Translations under genes and position numbers: made by a program
From: Arsenicicoccus cauae
GTDB taxonomy: Bacteria > Actinomycetota > Actinomycetes > Actinomycetales > Dermatophilaceae
Direction of reading: 5' to 3'
Assembly: GCF_009707125.1 (NCBI RefSeq)
Contig: NZ_WLVL01000040.1
Coordinates: forward strand, 186,001 to 250,000
Length of the DNA stretch: 64,000 nt
Shown here: in pieces, positions 54,676 through 63,431 of the stretch
Layout of the letters: every line of letters starts with the position of its first letter
How positions within the stretch are numbered: position 1 is the first letter of the stretch
Notes under the pieces: generated by a model
Seen by the model: the letters and a program-made list of their open reading frames with translations, nothing else
What the model was told of the DNA's origin: nothing
The model's database searches: none

Positions 54676-54857
54676 CACCAGAGCGTGACACAGTGACCGC
54701 GTTGGATCGGCACCCAGCCCATGAGCGGACTGGGACGTCGAAGGGGCATGACCACAGCGACGATCGTCCTCGACGTCTCGGCAGCCACGACGGCATGTCG
54801 TGGAGCAAGGTGCAGGTCGCCGGCGCACCCTGAGGCGGGACGTGGGATCCTGACGGC

Positions 54858-57536
54858 ATGAGCGCGCAGCGTGGCAGCCACGGACCTGGCCGGCTCGGTG
54901 TCTCCGACCCCAGCTCGTGGGAGGCGGACGTCGTCCTGCGGGACGGGTCGGTGTGCCACCTGCGCCCGATCCGTCCGGACGACCGGGAGCGGGTCCAGGC
55001 CTTCCACTCCCGCCAGTCGCCTGAGTCGATCTACCTGCGGTTCTTCGCCCCGATCAAGGAGATCAGCGCCAAGGACCTGACCAGGTTCACCGAGGTCGAC
55101 CAGGTCGAGCGGGTCGCCCTCGTGGCGACCGTGCGCGACGACATCATCGGGATCGGCCGCTACGACACGATCCGACCCGGCGTGGCCGAGGTGGCCTTCA
55201 ACATCTCCGACCACTACCAGGGCAAGGGCATCGGCTCGGTGCTGCTGGAGCACCTGGCGGCCATCGGCCAGGAGCTGGGCGTGGAGGAGTTCGTGGCCGA
55301 CGTCCTCCCGCAGAACCGCAAGATGATGAAGGTCTTCACCGACGCGGGCTACGAGGTCAAGCACTACTTCGACGACGGCGTCATCGCCGTCACCTTCCAG
55401 ATCCGGCCCACCGTGCGTTCCGAGCTCGTGCGGCTGTCGCGCGAGCACCGCTCCGAGGCGGCCAGCATCCGCACCGTCGTCGAGCCCGCCTCGGTGGTCG
55501 TCGTGGGCGCCAGCCCCCGGGTCGAGGCGCTCGGTCACCTGATCCTCGACAACCTGCTGCGGGGCGGCTACACCGGGGGGCTGCACGCCGTCCACCCGAC
55601 GGCGTCCGAGGTCCTCGGCGTGCCCTGCCACCCCTCCGTGAGCGCCATCGGCGAGCACGTCGATCTGGCCGTGGTGGCCGTCCCGGCGTCGGAGGTGCTG
55701 GGCGTCGTCGATGACTGCGCCGCCGCGGGCGTCAAGTCCCTCGTCGTGGCGTCCTCCGGCTTCGCGGAGTCCGGTCCGGAGGGGCGCGAGCGGCAGCAGG
55801 AGCTCCTGCAGCACGCCCACGCCAATGGGCTGCGGGTCGTCGGCCCCAACACCATCGGCGTCGCCAACAACGCCCTGCACCTCAACGCCACCGTCGCGCC
55901 CCGGCTCCCCAGGCCGGGCACGCTCGGCCTCTTCGCGCAGAGCGGGGCCCTCGGCGTGGCCGTCCTGGACGCCGCGTCACGGCGCAACCTCGGGGTCTCG
56001 GTGTTCGCCTCCGCCGGCAACCGCGCCGACGTGTCGGGCAACGACCTCATGCAGTACTTCATCGACGACCCGGGCACCGAGGCGGTGGGCATGCACCTCG
56101 AGTCGGTCGGCAACCCCCGCAAGTTCTCCCGTATCGCGCGGCAGCTCGCGGCCTCCAAGCCGGTCATCGTGGTCAAGTCCGGCTACTCCGGCTACTCGGT
56201 CCCGCCGGGGCACCCGGTGCGCCCCACCCGCGTGCCCCGGGAGGCCTTCGACGCGATGATGACGCAGGCCGGGGTCATGCGCGTCGAGAACGTCCACCAG
56301 CTCTTCGACGTCGCCGCCCTCGTCACCTCCCAGCCGCTGCCCCGCGGTCCGCGGGTGGCGATCGTCGGCAACGCCCACGCCCTCGGGGCACTCACCGCCG
56401 ACGCGTGCCTGAACCGCGGCCTCCAGGTCACCCACGGGCCGGTCTCGCTGGCCCCCGAGGCGACCGCTGAGGCCTTCGCCGAGGCCCTGCGGGCCGCGCT
56501 CGACGACGCGGCCGTCGACGCCGTCCTCACGTGCTTCATCCCCCCGCTCATCACCGCCGACGAGTCGATCGTCAGCACCGTCGCCCAGGTGGCCGACGGC
56601 AGCGACAAGCCCGTCCTCGGCACCTTCCTCGGCATGCGCGGGGTCGCGGACCCCCGCACCGGTGAGGGACCCGGCCACGTGGGGGCGGTCCCGGCCTACC
56701 CGATGCCCGAGGACGCCGTGCTGGCGCTCGACCAGGCCGTCCGCTACGCCGCCTGGCGCGAGGCCGACAACGGCGAGCGGGTGACCTACGACGACATCGA
56801 CCGGCACGCCGCCTTCGCCGTCATCGACCACGTGCTGCAGGACGCCCCGCAGGGCCGCGTGCTCACCGACGACGAGGCGCAGGATCTCCTCGAGGCCTAC
56901 GGGGTGCCCGTATGGCGCCGCGTGCGGGTCTCGTCGCCGGACGAGGCAGCCGCGGCCGCCGCGGTGGTGGGCTACCCCGCGATGATCAAGTCCGTGTCCC
57001 AGGTGCTGCGGCACTCGCCGGGGCTCGGGGCGCTCCGGCCCGACCTCGACGACGAGAAGGAGGTCCGCGAGGCCTACGCCCACCTGGTGTCGAGGTTCGG
57101 GTCGTTCGGGGACCTCGCCCTGGTCGTGCAGGCCATGGCCGGGCCCGGGGTGGCCTGCGTCGTCCGGTCCACAGAGGACGCGTTGTTCGGACCCGTCGTG
57201 AGCTTCTCCGTCGCGGGCGCGCCGACCGAGCTCCTCGGGGACGTCAGCCACCGCATCCCCCCGCTCACCGACCGTGACGTCACCGACCTCGTGACGACGG
57301 TCAAGGCCTTCCCGATGCTCGACGGGCACCGCGGCGCGCAGCCCGTGGACCTGGCGGCGCTGCACGACGTCATCGGGCGGGTCTCCGTGCTCGCCGACGA
57401 CTTCCCCGAGGTCGCCGCGCTGGAGCTCAACCCCGTGAACGCCCGCCCCGGCGGGGTCGACGTGCTCGGCGCCGAGATCACCGTCGCCCGGCCCGGGCTG
57501 CGCACCGATGCCGACCGCCGGGCGATGACGGGCTGA
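54858..57536 (+). CDS. GNAT acetyltransferase fused to NDP-forming acyl-CoA synthetase
   Basis: An 892-residue fusion. Residues about 24-180 form a GNAT domain (acetyl-CoA loop QGKGIGS). Residues about 200-490 match the CoA-binding and succinyl-CoA ligase-like domains (SVVVVGASPR, GGYTGGLHAVHP, NTIGVANNALHLNAT, FAQSGALG). An ATP-grasp region follows at about 675-890 (TDDEAQDLLEAYGVPVW, GYPAMIKSVS, ALELNPVNARPGG). Related proteins (Pat/PatZ) acetylate lysines of acyl-CoA synthetases, though in PatZ the GNAT domain is C-terminal. Here it is N-terminal, as in other actinobacterial members. Whether the synthetase part is active or only senses acyl-CoA cannot be told. Confidence 0.88.
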   Translation: MSAQRGSHGPGRLGVSDPSSWEADVVLRDGSVCHLRPIRPDDRERVQAFHSRQSPESIYLRFFAPIKEISAKDLTRFTEVDQVERVALVATVRDDIIGIGRYDTIRPGVAEVAFNISDHYQGKGIGSVLLEHLAAIGQELGVEEFVADVLPQNRKMMKVFTDAGYEVKHYFDDGVIAVTFQIRPTVRSELVRLSREHRSEAASIRTVVEPASVVVVGASPRVEALGHLILDNLLRGGYTGGLHAVHPTASEVLGVPCHPSVSAIGEHVDLAVVAVPASEVLGVVDDCAAAGVKSLVVASSGFAESGPEGRERQQELLQHAHANGLRVVGPNTIGVANNALHLNATVAPRLPRPGTLGLFAQSGALGVAVLDAASRRNLGVSVFASAGNRADVSGNDLMQYFIDDPGTEAVGMHLESVGNPRKFSRIARQLAASKPVIVVKSGYSGYSVPPGHPVRPTRVPREAFDAMMTQAGVMRVENVHQLFDVAALVTSQPLPRGPRVAIVGNAHALGALTADACLNRGLQVTHGPVSLAPEATAEAFAEALRAALDDAAVDAVLTCFIPPLITADESIVSTVAQVADGSDKPVLGTFLGMRGVADPRTGEGPGHVGAVPAYPMPEDAVLALDQAVRYAAWREADNGERVTYDDIDRHAAFAVIDHVLQDAPQGRVLTDDEAQDLLEAYGVPVWRRVRVSSPDEAAAAAAVVGYPAMIKSVSQVLRHSPGLGALRPDLDDEKEVREAYAHLVSRFGSFGDLALVVQAMAGPGVACVVRSTEDALFGPVVSFSVAGAPTELLGDVSHRIPPLTDRDVTDLVTTVKAFPMLDGHRGAQPVDLAALHDVIGRVSVLADDFPEVAALELNPVNARPGGVDVLGAEITVARPGLRTDADRRAMTG

Positions 57537-57567
57537 CGCGCGTGACGGGTCGGTCGCCCGCAGGTGC

Positions 57568-57573
57568 CACAAT
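57568..57573 (+). promoter_or_regulatory. -10 box, leaderless start at 57581
   Basis: CACAAT with 7 bases to ATG 57581. The in-frame ATG at 57572 overlaps the box, so 57581 is preferred. Confidence 0.5.
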
Positions 57574-57580
57574 GGCGGCC

Positions 57581-58213
57581 ATGCCTCGCGCCTCGCAGAC
57601 CCCGGCCGACCTGCTCCCGCACCCCTTGCGGCGTGACATCGAGAGGGCCGGCTACTACCCGGCCCTCGTGGCGGACGTCGTCGCCGAGGCCGCCTGCGGC
57701 GAGGAGGTCGTCGAGCACCTGGTCCACCAGGAGACGACCTTCGACCACGACGGCATCCTGCGCCACGTGACCGTGCTGGTGCTGACCCCCTCCCGGCTCG
57801 TGGTGGGGCACGTCGACGACCACGTCGACGCCGCCGCGTCCGCCGGGGTGCCCCGCACCGGCCGGGCGGCCGACCGTCCCGTCGACACGGTCGTGACGGC
57901 GACCTCGGAGTCCGTGCCGCTGTCCTCCGTCCGCGGCGTCATGCTCACCCACGTCGTGGCGTCGGCGGCGTCGTACCGGCCCGGGAGCCTCGGGGGAGAG
58001 GTGACGGTCTCGCTCGGGTGGGGAGCCGTCAACCGAGTCGACCTGATGCCGGCCACCTGCGACAACCCGGACTGCGACGCCGACCACGGCTACGAGGGCA
58101 CGATCTCCAGCGACGACATCTCGTTCCGGGTGAGCGCGGACGCCGACGGGCCGGAGGCCGTCGCGCAGGCCCGGGCGTTCGCGCGGGCGCTGTCCCTGGC
58201 CACGGGGCGCTGA
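57581..58213 (+). CDS. DUF5998 family protein
   Basis: About 210 residues, an actinobacterial conserved protein of unknown function. The N-terminal LLPHPLRRDIERAGYYPALVADVV is typical, with a central beta-rich part (TFDHDGILRHVTVLVLTPSRLVVGHVDDH) and CDNPDCDADHGYEGT with two Cys. It is found next to the phosphodiesterase-type gene in other genomes. It ends 1 base before the start of that gene, so the two form one transcript with thymidine kinase. No activity can be assigned. Confidence 0.8.
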   Translation: MPRASQTPADLLPHPLRRDIERAGYYPALVADVVAEAACGEEVVEHLVHQETTFDHDGILRHVTVLVLTPSRLVVGHVDDHVDAAASAGVPRTGRAADRPVDTVVTATSESVPLSSVRGVMLTHVVASAASYRPGSLGGEVTVSLGWGAVNRVDLMPATCDNPDCDADHGYEGTISSDDISFRVSADADGPEAVAQARAFARALSLATGR

Positions 58214-58214
58214 C

Positions 58215-59378
58215 GTGCGGCGGGAGGCGGTCGCCCGGCTGGCGGACGCCTACTCGGGCCTGGGGCTCGCCGACGTGCTCCCCGGCGTCGCGCGCTCCCT
58301 CGGGGTCGACCTCGGGCCGCGCGAGGTGGGACGGCTGACGCTGCCGCGGTCGCGGCGCGCCGTCGTCGTGCTCGTCGACGGGCTCGGTCGTCACCTGCTG
58401 GAAGCCCGTCGCGGTCACGCGCCGTTCCTGCGGGCAGCCATGTCCGGCGCGCCGGGGCTGCACGCGGGGTTCCCGTCCACCACGGCCACGAGCATGGGGA
58501 CCTTCGGGACGGGGCTGCCGCCGGGTGCCCACGGCCTGGTCGGCTACCAGGTGCTCGTGCCGGGCGAGGACCGCACCTTCAACGAGCTGGCCTGGGACGA
58601 GGGCGTCGATCCCTTCGTGTGGCAGCCGCACGACACGGTCCTGCAGCGGTGTGAACGCGCCGGGGTCGCGGTGACCCGCATCGGGCCGCACTACTTCGAC
58701 GGGTCCGGCCTGACCAACGCGGCCCTGCGTGGCGGCGCCTTCCTCGGCGCCAAGGACCTCGACGCGCGCGTGGAGGTGGCGGCGCGCGCCGCGGCGTCGG
58801 GTCCTCGCACCCTCACCTACCTCTACTGGGGAGAGCTCGACAAGACCGGCCACGTGCACGGCTGGCAGTCCCCGGAGTGGACCGCCGAGCTCGAGCACGT
58901 CGACGACCAGCTCGCCCGGCTGCGCCGACTGCTCCCCGACGACTGCGCCCTGCACGTCACGGCCGACCACGGCATGGTCGACGTCCCGCTGGACCGTCGG
59001 CTCGACATCGCCGCCGAGCCCGACCTCGCCGACGGCGTGCGCCACGTCGGGGGAGAGCCGCGCTCCCTGCAGCTGTATGCCGAGGACCCCGGCGCCTCGG
59101 GGGTCGCCGCCATGGTTCGGCGCTGGTCCGAGCGGCTCGGGGACGAGGCGCTCGTCAGGACGCGCGAGCAGGTCGTCGACGAGGGGTGGTTCGGCCTGGT
59201 GGAGGCCGCGGTCGTCCCCCGCATCGGCGACGTGGTGGTCGCCATGACGGGGTCGGTGGCCGTCGTGGACTCGCGCACCATGCGGCCCGAGCTGATGGGT
59301 CTGCTCGGCGTGCACGGGTCGGTGACCGAGCAGGAGACCGCCATACCCCTGCTCTCCTGGCCGGCGAGGAGGGGCTGA
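58215..59378 (+). CDS. alkaline phosphatase superfamily nucleotide pyrophosphatase/phosphodiesterase
   Basis: A 387-residue metal-dependent phosphodiesterase. VVVLVDGLGRHLLE gives the first metal-binding Asp, FPSTTATSMGTF the Thr nucleophile region, YWGELDKTGHVHGWQS and VTADHGMVDVP the further Asp and His ligands. No signal peptide is present, so a cytoplasmic substrate such as a nucleotide is likely. It begins 1 base after DUF5998 and overlaps the thymidine kinase start (TGATG). Confidence 0.9.
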   Translation: MRREAVARLADAYSGLGLADVLPGVARSLGVDLGPREVGRLTLPRSRRAVVVLVDGLGRHLLEARRGHAPFLRAAMSGAPGLHAGFPSTTATSMGTFGTGLPPGAHGLVGYQVLVPGEDRTFNELAWDEGVDPFVWQPHDTVLQRCERAGVAVTRIGPHYFDGSGLTNAALRGGAFLGAKDLDARVEVAARAAASGPRTLTYLYWGELDKTGHVHGWQSPEWTAELEHVDDQLARLRRLLPDDCALHVTADHGMVDVPLDRRLDIAAEPDLADGVRHVGGEPRSLQLYAEDPGASGVAAMVRRWSERLGDEALVRTREQVVDEGWFGLVEAAVVPRIGDVVVAMTGSVAVVDSRTMRPELMGLLGVHGSVTEQETAIPLLSWPARRG

Positions 59379-60046
59379 TGATCGAGCAAGACGCGGGCCG
59401 TCCCAGCCCGGACCAGAACCCGTTGTTCGGCATCTGCCACCTCGCGCCGGCCGTGGGGCGCCTGCGCCTCCACGCCGGTCTGATGGGCGCGGGCAAGTCG
59501 GCGCTGGCGATCCAGGTGGGCTTCCACCGGCGCCAGGCGGGCCGTCCCGGCCTGATCTTCACGTCCGCGGACCGCGCGGGGTCCGGCACGCTGTCCTCCC
59601 GGCTCGGGCTGTCGGTCTCGGCCCGCGAGTTCACTGAGGACACCGACTTCGTCGCGACGATCGGTGAGGCGCTGCCGCCGCGCGGCTTCGTCATCGTGGA
59701 CGAGGCGCAGTTCCTCACACCCGCCCAGGTCGACGAGCTCGCGCTGCTCGTGGACGAGATGGCCGTGGACGTGGACTGCTTCGGGCTGCTCACGGCCTTC
59801 GACTCGCACATGTTCCCCGGCTCCCAGCGGCTCGTCGAGCTCGCCGACGACATCCTCGACCTCGTCGAGGTGCTGTGCTGGTGCGGGCAGGCGGGTCGGG
59901 TCAACGCGCGCATCGAGGACGGCGCCGTCATCCGGTCCGGCTCACAGGTGGCGGTCGGCGACCTGGGCGGTGGCGCAGGCGCGACCTATCGCGTGCTGTG
60001 CCGACGGCACTGGCGCGAGGGAGAGCCCGGTCCCGGCGTCCTGTGA
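59378..60046 (+). CDS. tdk: thymidine kinase
   Basis: A 222-residue type II thymidine kinase for thymidine salvage. The Walker A motif GLMGAGKS is at 34-41, DEAQFL at the Walker B place, and the zinc-binding parts CWCGQ and CRRHW are near the C-terminus. The Walker A reads MGAGKS where most members have MFSGKST, and the sequence around LLTAFDSHMFPG differs from the usual LRTDFxxxxFPG, so substrate range may vary. ATG at 59378 overlaps the previous stop. It ends the three-gene unit DUF5998, phosphodiesterase, tdk. Confidence 0.9.
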   Translation: MIEQDAGRPSPDQNPLFGICHLAPAVGRLRLHAGLMGAGKSALAIQVGFHRRQAGRPGLIFTSADRAGSGTLSSRLGLSVSAREFTEDTDFVATIGEALPPRGFVIVDEAQFLTPAQVDELALLVDEMAVDVDCFGLLTAFDSHMFPGSQRLVELADDILDLVEVLCWCGQAGRVNARIEDGAVIRSGSQVAVGDLGGGAGATYRVLCRRHWREGEPGPGVL

Positions 60047-60100
60047 CGCGATGTGACCTGCACCACCGACCCCCGGGTGGGGGGCCTGCGGGGTTCGGGT

Positions 60101-60106
60101 TAGGTT
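60101..60106 (+). promoter_or_regulatory. -10 box of ppdK
   Basis: TAGGTT, expected start near 60113 and a leader of about 54 bases with AAAGGGG before ATG 60167. Confidence 0.45.
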
Positions 60107-60166
60107 GGGGCCACCAGGGCGAGCACCGACGGCTCGTGACCAGAGGGTTGTCAAAGGGGACGATCG

Positions 60167-62869
60167 ATGACGACGTACGTGTACGACTTCGAGCACGGTG
60201 ACAAGGACCAGAAGGATCTGCTCGGGGGCAAGGGTGCCAACCTCGCCGAGATGACCAAGCTCGGTCTGCCGGTGCCGCCGGGCTTCACCATCACCACCGA
60301 GGCCTGCCGCGCCTACCTCGAGCAGGGCCAGGCCCCCGCGGAGCTGGGGGTCCAGGTCACCAAGGAGCTGCGGCTCCTCGAGCAGAAGATGGGTCGCCGG
60401 CTGGGCAACGCCGACGACCCTCTGCTCGTGTCGGTGCGGTCCGGGGCCAAGTTCTCGATGCCGGGCATGATGGAGACGGTCCTCAACATCGGTCTCAACG
60501 ACGACTCCGTGGAGGGGCTCGGCCGCATCGGCGGCGACGAGCGGTTCGCCTGGGACTCCTACCGCCGGCTGATCCAGATGTTCGGCGCCACCGTCATGCA
60601 CATCGAGTCGCGCCGGTTCGCCGACGCCCTCGACGCCAAGAAGGACCAGCACGGCGCCAAGACCGACCCCGAGCTCGGTGTCGAGGCGCTCCGGGAGCTG
60701 GTCGGCGAGTACAAGCAGATCGTCCGCGACGAGACCGGACGCGACTTCCCCCAGTGGCCCCGCGAGCAGCTGGACATGGCCATCATCGCCGTGTTCAAGT
60801 CCTGGAACACCGAGCGCGCCCGGCTCTACCGCCGCCGGGAGCGCATCCCGCACGACCTCGGCACCGCCGTCAACGTCTGCACCATGGTCTTCGGCAACAT
60901 GGGCGACACCTCCGGCACCGGCGTGGCGTTCACCCGCGACCCCTCCACCGGCCACTCGGGCCACTACGGCGACTACCTGATCAACGCCCAGGGCGAGGAC
61001 GTCGTCGCCGGCATCCGCAACACGATGTCCTTGGCGGACATGGGCACCCACCACCCCGAGCCCTTCAAGCAGCTCGAGCAGAACCTGCACCTGCTCGAGA
61101 CGCACTACCGCGACCTGTGCGACGTCGAGTTCACGGTCGAGCGGGGCAAGCTGTGGATGCTGCAGACCCGCGTCGGCAAGCGGACCGCCAACGCGGCCTT
61201 CCGGATCGCCAGTCAGCTGGTCGACGAGCAGCTCATCACGATGAACGAGGCCCTCGAGCGGGTCACCGGCGAGCAGCTCGTCCAGCTGATGTTCCCGCAG
61301 CTCGACCCCGACGGGGACCGGACCCTGCTCGCCCGGGGCATGGCGGCCTCGCCCGGCGCCGCGGTCGGCACGATCGTCTTCGACTCGGCGGCCGCCGTCG
61401 CCAAGGCCGCAGAAGGGGAGCAGGTCCTGCTCGTCCGTCGCGAGACCAACCCCGACGACCTGTCGGGCATGATCGCCTCCGTGGGCGTCCTGACGGCCCG
61501 CGGCGGCAAGACCTCGCACGCGGCCGTGGTCGCCCGGGGAATGGGCCGCACCTGCGTCTGCGGGGCCGAGGAGCTCCAGATCGACGCCAACGCCAAGACC
61601 CTGGTGGTCGGGGACCAAACCTTCGGCGAGGGCGACTGGCTGTCCATCGACGGCGCCACGGGCGAGGTCTTCGACGGCCGGCTCGAGGTCGTCCCCAGCC
61701 CCGTCATGCGTTACCTCGAGCACGGGATCGAGCGCGGCGTCGAGGGGCTGGACGACGAGACCACCGAGCTCGTCAAGGCCGTCGACCGATTGCTGAGGCA
61801 CGCCGACAAGGTGCGCCGCCTCGACGTCCGCACCAACGCCGACACGGCCGAGGACTCCCGGCGCGCACGCCAGCTCGGGGCCCAGGGCATCGGCCTGTGC
61901 CGGACCGAGCACATGTTCCTCGGCGATCGCCGGGTACTCATCGAGCGGATGATCCTCGCCACGTCCGACGAGGACAAGCAGTCGGCGCTCGACGCGCTCC
62001 TGCCGCTCCAGCGCCAGGACTTCGTCGAGATGCTCGAGGCCATGGACGGGCTCCCGATGACCGTGCGCCTGCTCGACCCGCCGCTGCACGAGTTCCTGCC
62101 CGACCTGACGGAGCTGTCCGTCAAGGTGGCGGTGGCCGAGGCCAAGGCCGAGACCGACCCCCACGACGTCGAGCTGCTGGCCGCCGTGCGCAAGCAGCAC
62201 GAGTCCAACCCCATGCTCGGCCTGCGCGGCGTCCGCCTCGGCCTCACCGTCAAGGGCCTGTTCGCGCTGCAGGTGCGCGCGCTCGCCGAGGCCGCCGCCA
62301 TCCGCAGGCAGGCGGGCGGCGACCCCCGGCCGGAAGTCATGGTCCCCCTGGTGGGCTCGATCAACGAGCTCGACCTGATCCGTGACGAGGCCGAGCGGAT
62401 CATCGCCGAGGTCGCCGAGCAGCAGGGGGTGCAGCTGCAGATGCCCATCGGCACGATGATCGAGCTGCCCCGCGCGGCGCTCACGGCCGAGCGCATCGCC
62501 GAGTCCGCCGACTTCTTCTCGTTCGGGACCAACGACCTGACCCAGACGACCTGGGGCTTCTCGCGCGACGACGTCGAGGCGGCCTTCTTCACCAACTACA
62601 TGGACAAGGGCGTCTTCACGGTGTCGCCCTTCGAGACGATCGACCGCACGGGCGTCGGCCGCCTCGTCCAGCTCGGTGCCGAGGGTGGCCGCGCCGGCAA
62701 TCCCCGCATCCACCTCGGTGTCTGCGGCGAGCACGGTGGCGACCCCGCGTCGATCCACTTCTTCGACTCCGTCGGCCTGGACTACGTGTCCTGCTCGCCC
62801 TTCCGCGTGCCGGTCGCCCGGCTCGAGGCCGGGCGCGCGACGGTCGGGGACAGCGACGCCACCGCCTGA
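60167..62869 (+). CDS. ppdK: pyruvate, phosphate dikinase
   Basis: A 900-residue enzyme that interconverts pyruvate, ATP and phosphate with PEP, AMP and pyrophosphate. The N-terminal ATP-grasp half has GGKGANLAEMTKLGLPVPPG and the swivelling domain has the phosphorylated H451 (GGKTSHAAVVARGMG). The PEP-binding barrel has GLCRTEHMFLG and CGEHGGDP. Catalytic regions are intact and the length is usual. It may replenish PEP for the sugar phosphotransferase system encoded 10 kb away. It has its own promoter and a terminator. Confidence 0.97.
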   Translation: MTTYVYDFEHGDKDQKDLLGGKGANLAEMTKLGLPVPPGFTITTEACRAYLEQGQAPAELGVQVTKELRLLEQKMGRRLGNADDPLLVSVRSGAKFSMPGMMETVLNIGLNDDSVEGLGRIGGDERFAWDSYRRLIQMFGATVMHIESRRFADALDAKKDQHGAKTDPELGVEALRELVGEYKQIVRDETGRDFPQWPREQLDMAIIAVFKSWNTERARLYRRRERIPHDLGTAVNVCTMVFGNMGDTSGTGVAFTRDPSTGHSGHYGDYLINAQGEDVVAGIRNTMSLADMGTHHPEPFKQLEQNLHLLETHYRDLCDVEFTVERGKLWMLQTRVGKRTANAAFRIASQLVDEQLITMNEALERVTGEQLVQLMFPQLDPDGDRTLLARGMAASPGAAVGTIVFDSAAAVAKAAEGEQVLLVRRETNPDDLSGMIASVGVLTARGGKTSHAAVVARGMGRTCVCGAEELQIDANAKTLVVGDQTFGEGDWLSIDGATGEVFDGRLEVVPSPVMRYLEHGIERGVEGLDDETTELVKAVDRLLRHADKVRRLDVRTNADTAEDSRRARQLGAQGIGLCRTEHMFLGDRRVLIERMILATSDEDKQSALDALLPLQRQDFVEMLEAMDGLPMTVRLLDPPLHEFLPDLTELSVKVAVAEAKAETDPHDVELLAAVRKQHESNPMLGLRGVRLGLTVKGLFALQVRALAEAAAIRRQAGGDPRPEVMVPLVGSINELDLIRDEAERIIAEVAEQQGVQLQMPIGTMIELPRAALTAERIAESADFFSFGTNDLTQTTWGFSRDDVEAAFFTNYMDKGVFTVSPFETIDRTGVGRLVQLGAEGGRAGNPRIHLGVCGEHGGDPASIHFFDSVGLDYVSCSPFRVPVARLEAGRATVGDSDATA

Positions 62870-62880
62870 CTCTGCGGTAT

Positions 62881-62926
62881 GACGTGCGCGTCGGCCCCGG
62901 CACCGTCCGGGACCGGCGCGCACGTC
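62881..62926 (+). terminator. hairpin terminator after ppdK
   Basis: GACGTGCGCG (62881-62890) pairs with CGCGCACGTC (62917-62926), with further pairing inside the loop (GGCCCCGG/CCGGGACC) and outside (TATGAC/GTCATA). It begins 12 bases after the stop codon. Confidence 0.75.
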
Positions 62927-62996
62927 CGTCATATCGACCCGTCCCAGCAACGCGGCTCCCATCGCCATCAGGACGCCGGACGTCCGCATCCCGTGC

Positions 62997-63002
62997 CAGG
63001 CT
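62997..63002 (+). promoter_or_regulatory. -10-like box, leaderless start at 63009
   Basis: CAGGCT, one base from TAGGCT, followed by 6 bases and ATG 63009. Confidence 0.4.
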
Positions 63003-63008
63003 GGGCCC

Positions 63009-63413
63009 ATGAACCTTCGTTGGTACACCCTGGTCATCGACTGCCACGACATCGCTGCGCAGGCCCGCTGGTGGGCCGAGGTGCTCGACTGGCACATCGT
63101 CTACGAGGACGAGCACGAGGTCGCCGTCGTCCCCCGCGACATGACGGACGAGCCCATCGCCGCCGATCGGTGGGCCTCCACCCCACCCGGCCTGGTGTTC
63201 GTCCCGGTGTCCGAGTCCAAGGCGGTCAAGAACCGCCTCCACATCGACCTCGCGCCCCACGTCGACGACGACCGTGAGGCGCAGATCGACCGGCTGGTGG
63301 CCCTCGGGGCTCGCCGGGTGGACGTGGGTCAGGACCGCACGGACGTGACCTGGGAGGTCCTCGCAGACCCGGAGGGCAACGAGTTCTGCGTGCTGTCCTC
63401 GCGGGACCGCTGA
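63009..63413 (+). CDS. VOC (glyoxalase/bleomycin resistance-fold) family protein
   Basis: A 134-residue vicinal-oxygen-chelate fold protein with two beta-alpha-beta-beta-beta modules. The start LRWYTLVIDCHDIAAQARWWAEVLDW and the later KNRLHIDLAPHVDD and WEVLADPEGNEFCVLS are typical of the actinobacterial VOC group often annotated glyoxalase. Metal-ligand His and Glu are present at the usual places (HIDL, GNEFC), but no substrate can be given. It is convergent with sepH, 18 bases apart. Confidence 0.9.
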   Translation: MNLRWYTLVIDCHDIAAQARWWAEVLDWHIVYEDEHEVAVVPRDMTDEPIAADRWASTPPGLVFVPVSESKAVKNRLHIDLAPHVDDDREAQIDRLVALGARRVDVGQDRTDVTWEVLADPEGNEFCVLSSRDR

Positions 63414-63431
63414 GCGCGACCCGTCAACCGG

